From Lentisphaerota bacterium (GTDB taxonomy: Bacteria; Verrucomicrobiota; Lentisphaeria; Victivallales; Victivallaceae), in the NCBI GenBank assembly GCA_015061775.1, contig SUVY01000018.1, positions 1 to 41,723 of the forward strand: 41,723 nucleotides of DNA, read 5' to 3'. Position 1 is the first letter of the stretch, and every line of letters begins with the position of its first letter. A program made the position numbers and the translations under genes. The notes below the pieces were generated by a model. The model had not been told where the DNA came from. It searched no databases and saw only the letters and a list, made by a program, of their open reading frames with translations. Below are positions 39,955-41,723 of this stretch, piece after piece.

Positions 39955-40622
39955 TCAACGGCATCTCGCTTGAAACCCTCGCGGAGCTGATGCTCCGTCT
40001 GCTGATAGCAGGTGTGTTCGGAGGAGTCATCGGCATCGACCGCGCCTACCGCGAAAAAGAGGCAGGCTTGCGAACCCACTTTCTCGTCGCGCTCGGCAGC
40101 GCACTTTTTATGGTAGTATCCCAGTATGCTTTCGGAACTCCCGAGCGTTTTGACAGCAGCCGGGTCGCGGCCCAGATCGTAAGCGGCATAGGTTTTATCG
40201 GTGCCGGAAGTATCATCTTCCACAAACGCATAATCCGCGGACTTACAACAGCCGCCGGTCTCTGGACAGCCGCCGGAATCGGTATGGCAGTCGGAGGAGG
40301 TCTTTATGTGATCGCTCTCACCGCCACTTTGCTCACTCTGGTCGGGCTCGAGGCGCTGCGCATCGTCCTCAAACGCAGCGGACTTGATTTCCGTAGCGCG
40401 AAGGTCGCCTTTACGGTCAACGACCAGACTGAGTTGAAGGAGACTATCCAACAGCTCAAGGCTTTCGGCTGCAAGGTGAGCCGTTGTTCGACCCATCCGG
40501 TAAAAGGCGCATGGCTCAGGGTCGTTATGGATATACGTTACCACGAAAAGGTCGAAAATGACGGACGTCTGCTCGCTGAACTGGCAAGACATCCGGATTT
40601 GCGTCTGGTAAAAAATGATTGA
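39951..40622 (+). CDS. MgtC/SapB-family membrane protein
   Basis: This 223-residue protein has four to five membrane segments and the family signatures GGVIGIDRAYREKEAGLRTH, ALGSALFMVVS, QIVSGIGFIGAGSII and GLTTAAGLWTAAGIG. A cytoplasmic ACT-like domain (about 145-223) follows. MgtC-type proteins influence magnesium homeostasis and, in pathogens, survival at low Mg. It overlaps the lipoprotein gene by four bases. Confidence 0.93.
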   Translation: MINGISLETLAELMLRLLIAGVFGGVIGIDRAYREKEAGLRTHFLVALGSALFMVVSQYAFGTPERFDSSRVAAQIVSGIGFIGAGSIIFHKRIIRGLTTAAGLWTAAGIGMAVGGGLYVIALTATLLTLVGLEALRIVLKRSGLDFRSAKVAFTVNDQTELKETIQQLKAFGCKVSRCSTHPVKGAWLRVVMDIRYHEKVENDGRLLAELARHPDLRLVKND

Positions 40623-40636
40623 AAGATTGCAACAAA

Positions 40637-41185
40637 ATGACGATAGTATTTTTTTCTGATATCCACGGAGTTCCTTCGACGCTTGAAAAACTGCTTGCCC
40701 ACGCCGACCGTATGCAGGCTGACCGTCTGGTGATCCTCGGAGACCTGCTTTATCATGGCCCGCGCAACGGAGTTCCGGATTTCTATGATCCCAAGAAAGT
40801 GGCTGCGATGCTCAATGATCGCAAGAAACAGATACTTACCGTACAGGGAAACTGTGATTGTGAAGTGGATCAGATGATGCTGGAGTTTCCGGTGTTGAGC
40901 AGTTACGCCGAGCTTTCTGCTGACGGAAGACGCTTTTTCCTCACCCACGGACACGTTTACAACGCAGGCAATCTGCCTCCGGTTCCGGATAACACGGTTA
41001 TTGTCCACGGTCACACCCATATTCCGCAGATAACCCACCTTGAGGACGGAATCGTGATCTTCAACCCCGGTTCCATCTCTCTGCCCAAAAACAATCACCC
41101 GCAGACTTTCGGAGTTTGTGAGGACGGAGTTCTCTCTGTCCGTCTGCTCGAAGACGCGGGCGTGTATATCGCGGATAAAAACTGA
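40637..41185 (+). CDS. yfcE: YfcE-type metallophosphodiesterase
   Basis: The 182-residue calcineurin-fold enzyme is very like Escherichia coli YfcE. The metal ligands are D8 and H10 (SDIHG), D36 (LGDLLYHGPRN), N72 (GNCDCEVDQM), H104 (THGH) and the HGHTH motif (124-128), with FNPGSISLPK near the end. YfcE hydrolyses artificial phosphodiesters with Mn; its physiological substrate is unclear. The ATG at 40637 gives the family length; an in-frame TTG at 40619 would overlap the mgtC stop. It is the last gene of the operon. No terminator is visible before the repeat at 41203. Confidence 0.92.
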   Translation: MTIVFFSDIHGVPSTLEKLLAHADRMQADRLVILGDLLYHGPRNGVPDFYDPKKVAAMLNDRKKQILTVQGNCDCEVDQMMLEFPVLSSYAELSADGRRFFLTHGHVYNAGNLPPVPDNTVIVHGHTHIPQITHLEDGIVIFNPGSISLPKNNHPQTFGVCEDGVLSVRLLEDAGVYIADKN

Positions 41186-41202
41186 TTGTTAATGTTTAGT
41201 AA

Positions 41203-41379
41203 ATGTCTCAAATGTTGTGAAGAAAAACGACCGGCGGCGGTGCCCCGCGGTCAATCTCGCGCCTTGCATCTGCGTCGCGGCGGTCGTGTACAAAAGTACA
41301 CTCCCTTGCTGTGCTCGATGCAAAACGCGACATTGCCTCACGGATGCATCCACCGAGGCAAACAAGCGTGTGGCGTATG
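41203..41379 (+). repeat. GC-rich repeat family 3, second promoter-bearing copy
   Basis: This is a near-copy of 20664-20843, again starting ATGTCTCAAATGTTGTGA, with GTGTAC-AAAA-GTACAC, CTTGCTGTGCTC and CGGATGCATCC. It begins 18 bp after the YfcE-type gene and ends in the promoter at 41380. Confidence 0.75.
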
Positions 41380-41408
41380 TTGACAAAATATAACGAATGT
41401 GCTATATT
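41380..41408 (+). promoter_or_regulatory. Consensus promoter at the end of repeat family 3, second copy
   Basis: TTGACA (41380-41385) and TATATT (41403-41408) are 17 bp apart. The spacer differs from that at 20850-20866, but both boxes are identical. It faces a fragment of the family 2 repeat (CTCCGCTTTTCTTGAAAAG) and then the transposable element at 41515. Confidence 0.7.
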
Positions 41409-41514
41409 TAAGCACATATCAAATAACGTTTGTCATCAATTTGAAAAAAATTTTCACAAAAATTGGGACAATACCATTTCATAAGAACTCCGCTTTTCTT
41501 GAAAAGTAGAGAGG

Positions 41515-41723
41515 GGGCTGTTGCAAAACCTTGGAAAGGTGAGCAACAGCCTTTATCTATTGTTTGAAAGTAGCCAAGCCACGCAGTCCGGCTTGAGAAA
41601 ACGTAAGGCTCCCGAACGGAGAAGAACGGAGTTGAACGGAGTGAACGGAGATATTGTATGTGGAAAAGTATTCCGCCCGCCATTGTCTGCGCCACAACTT
41701 AGCCGTGCATTACGCCGCGAACA
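41515..41723. mobile_element. Second copy of the transposable element (left end, cut by window edge)
   Basis: It matches 23384-23592 almost base for base, with about ten differences by eye, including the terminal repeat GGGCTGTTGCAAAACCTT, the internal hairpin and the GAACGGA tandem repeat. It is inserted just after CTTTTCTTGAAAAGTAGAGAG, a family 2 flank. The right end lies beyond the window. Confidence 0.85.

Overview
The window reads as chromosomal DNA of a Gram-negative-type bacterium of the PVC superphylum, most probably a Lentisphaerota (Victivallales-like) member. This is inferred from the gene set (three SPFH genes, a TPR membrane protein and an ABC transporter in one operon; a NodB-type secreted enzyme), from heavy use of GGA glycine codons, and from unusually repeat-rich intergenic DNA. 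No rRNA or other decisive marker is present, so the assignment is moderate. Most recognisable promoters have a TATATT-type -10 box 17 bp from a TTGNNN -35 box.

Layout. 1-3344: a solitary AT-rich N6-adenine DNA methyltransferase gene between two inverted copies (A and B) of a large structured repeat, with a DnaA-box-like cluster upstream of the gene. 3345-7783: metG, nadA and an unknown membrane protein. 8159-9409: a zinc-type medium-chain dehydrogenase. 9410-10421: about 1 kb of repeats. 10422-14324: dnaN, a UDP-glucuronate decarboxylase, and a secreted NodB-like protein. 15014-17863: uvrA on the minus strand. 18088-21898: a hyaluronan-synthase-like glycosyltransferase, an EamA transporter and a PIG-L deacetylase. 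22252-23346: tRNA-Gly(CCC), a small lipoprotein, tadA and tRNA-Lys(CTT). 23384-24136: a 753-bp non-autonomous transposable element with 18-bp terminal inverted repeats, carrying structured-repeat copy C. 24177-27388: vanW-like gene (minus), Bax-inhibitor-1 protein, stand-alone CoaB and a LPS-kinase-like protein. 27581-41185: a probable 11-gene operon: three SPFH (HflK/HflC-like) genes, a metal P1B-ATPase, ABC ATPase and permease, TPR membrane protein, CNNM/CorC-type protein, lipoprotein, MgtC-like protein and YfcE-type phosphodiesterase. 41186-41723: another repeat-borne promoter, then the left end of a second copy of the transposable element.

The most unusual content is not protein coding. 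The roughly 340-375-nt structured element (B 2702-3075, C 23758-24095, A at the left edge) has long stems that differ between copies by compensatory base-pair changes, which suggests a conserved RNA or DNA fold. It is accompanied by a constant upstream hairpin module. Other families include a long covarying hairpin downstream of several genes, a GC-rich repeat that ends in a consensus promoter, short hairpin units rich in GCGAAGC, and 7-9-bp tandem repeats whose unit sequence is swapped between otherwise homologous loci. No transposase, reverse transcriptase or RNA-guided nuclease gene is visible, so any enzyme that mobilises or uses these elements must lie elsewhere.
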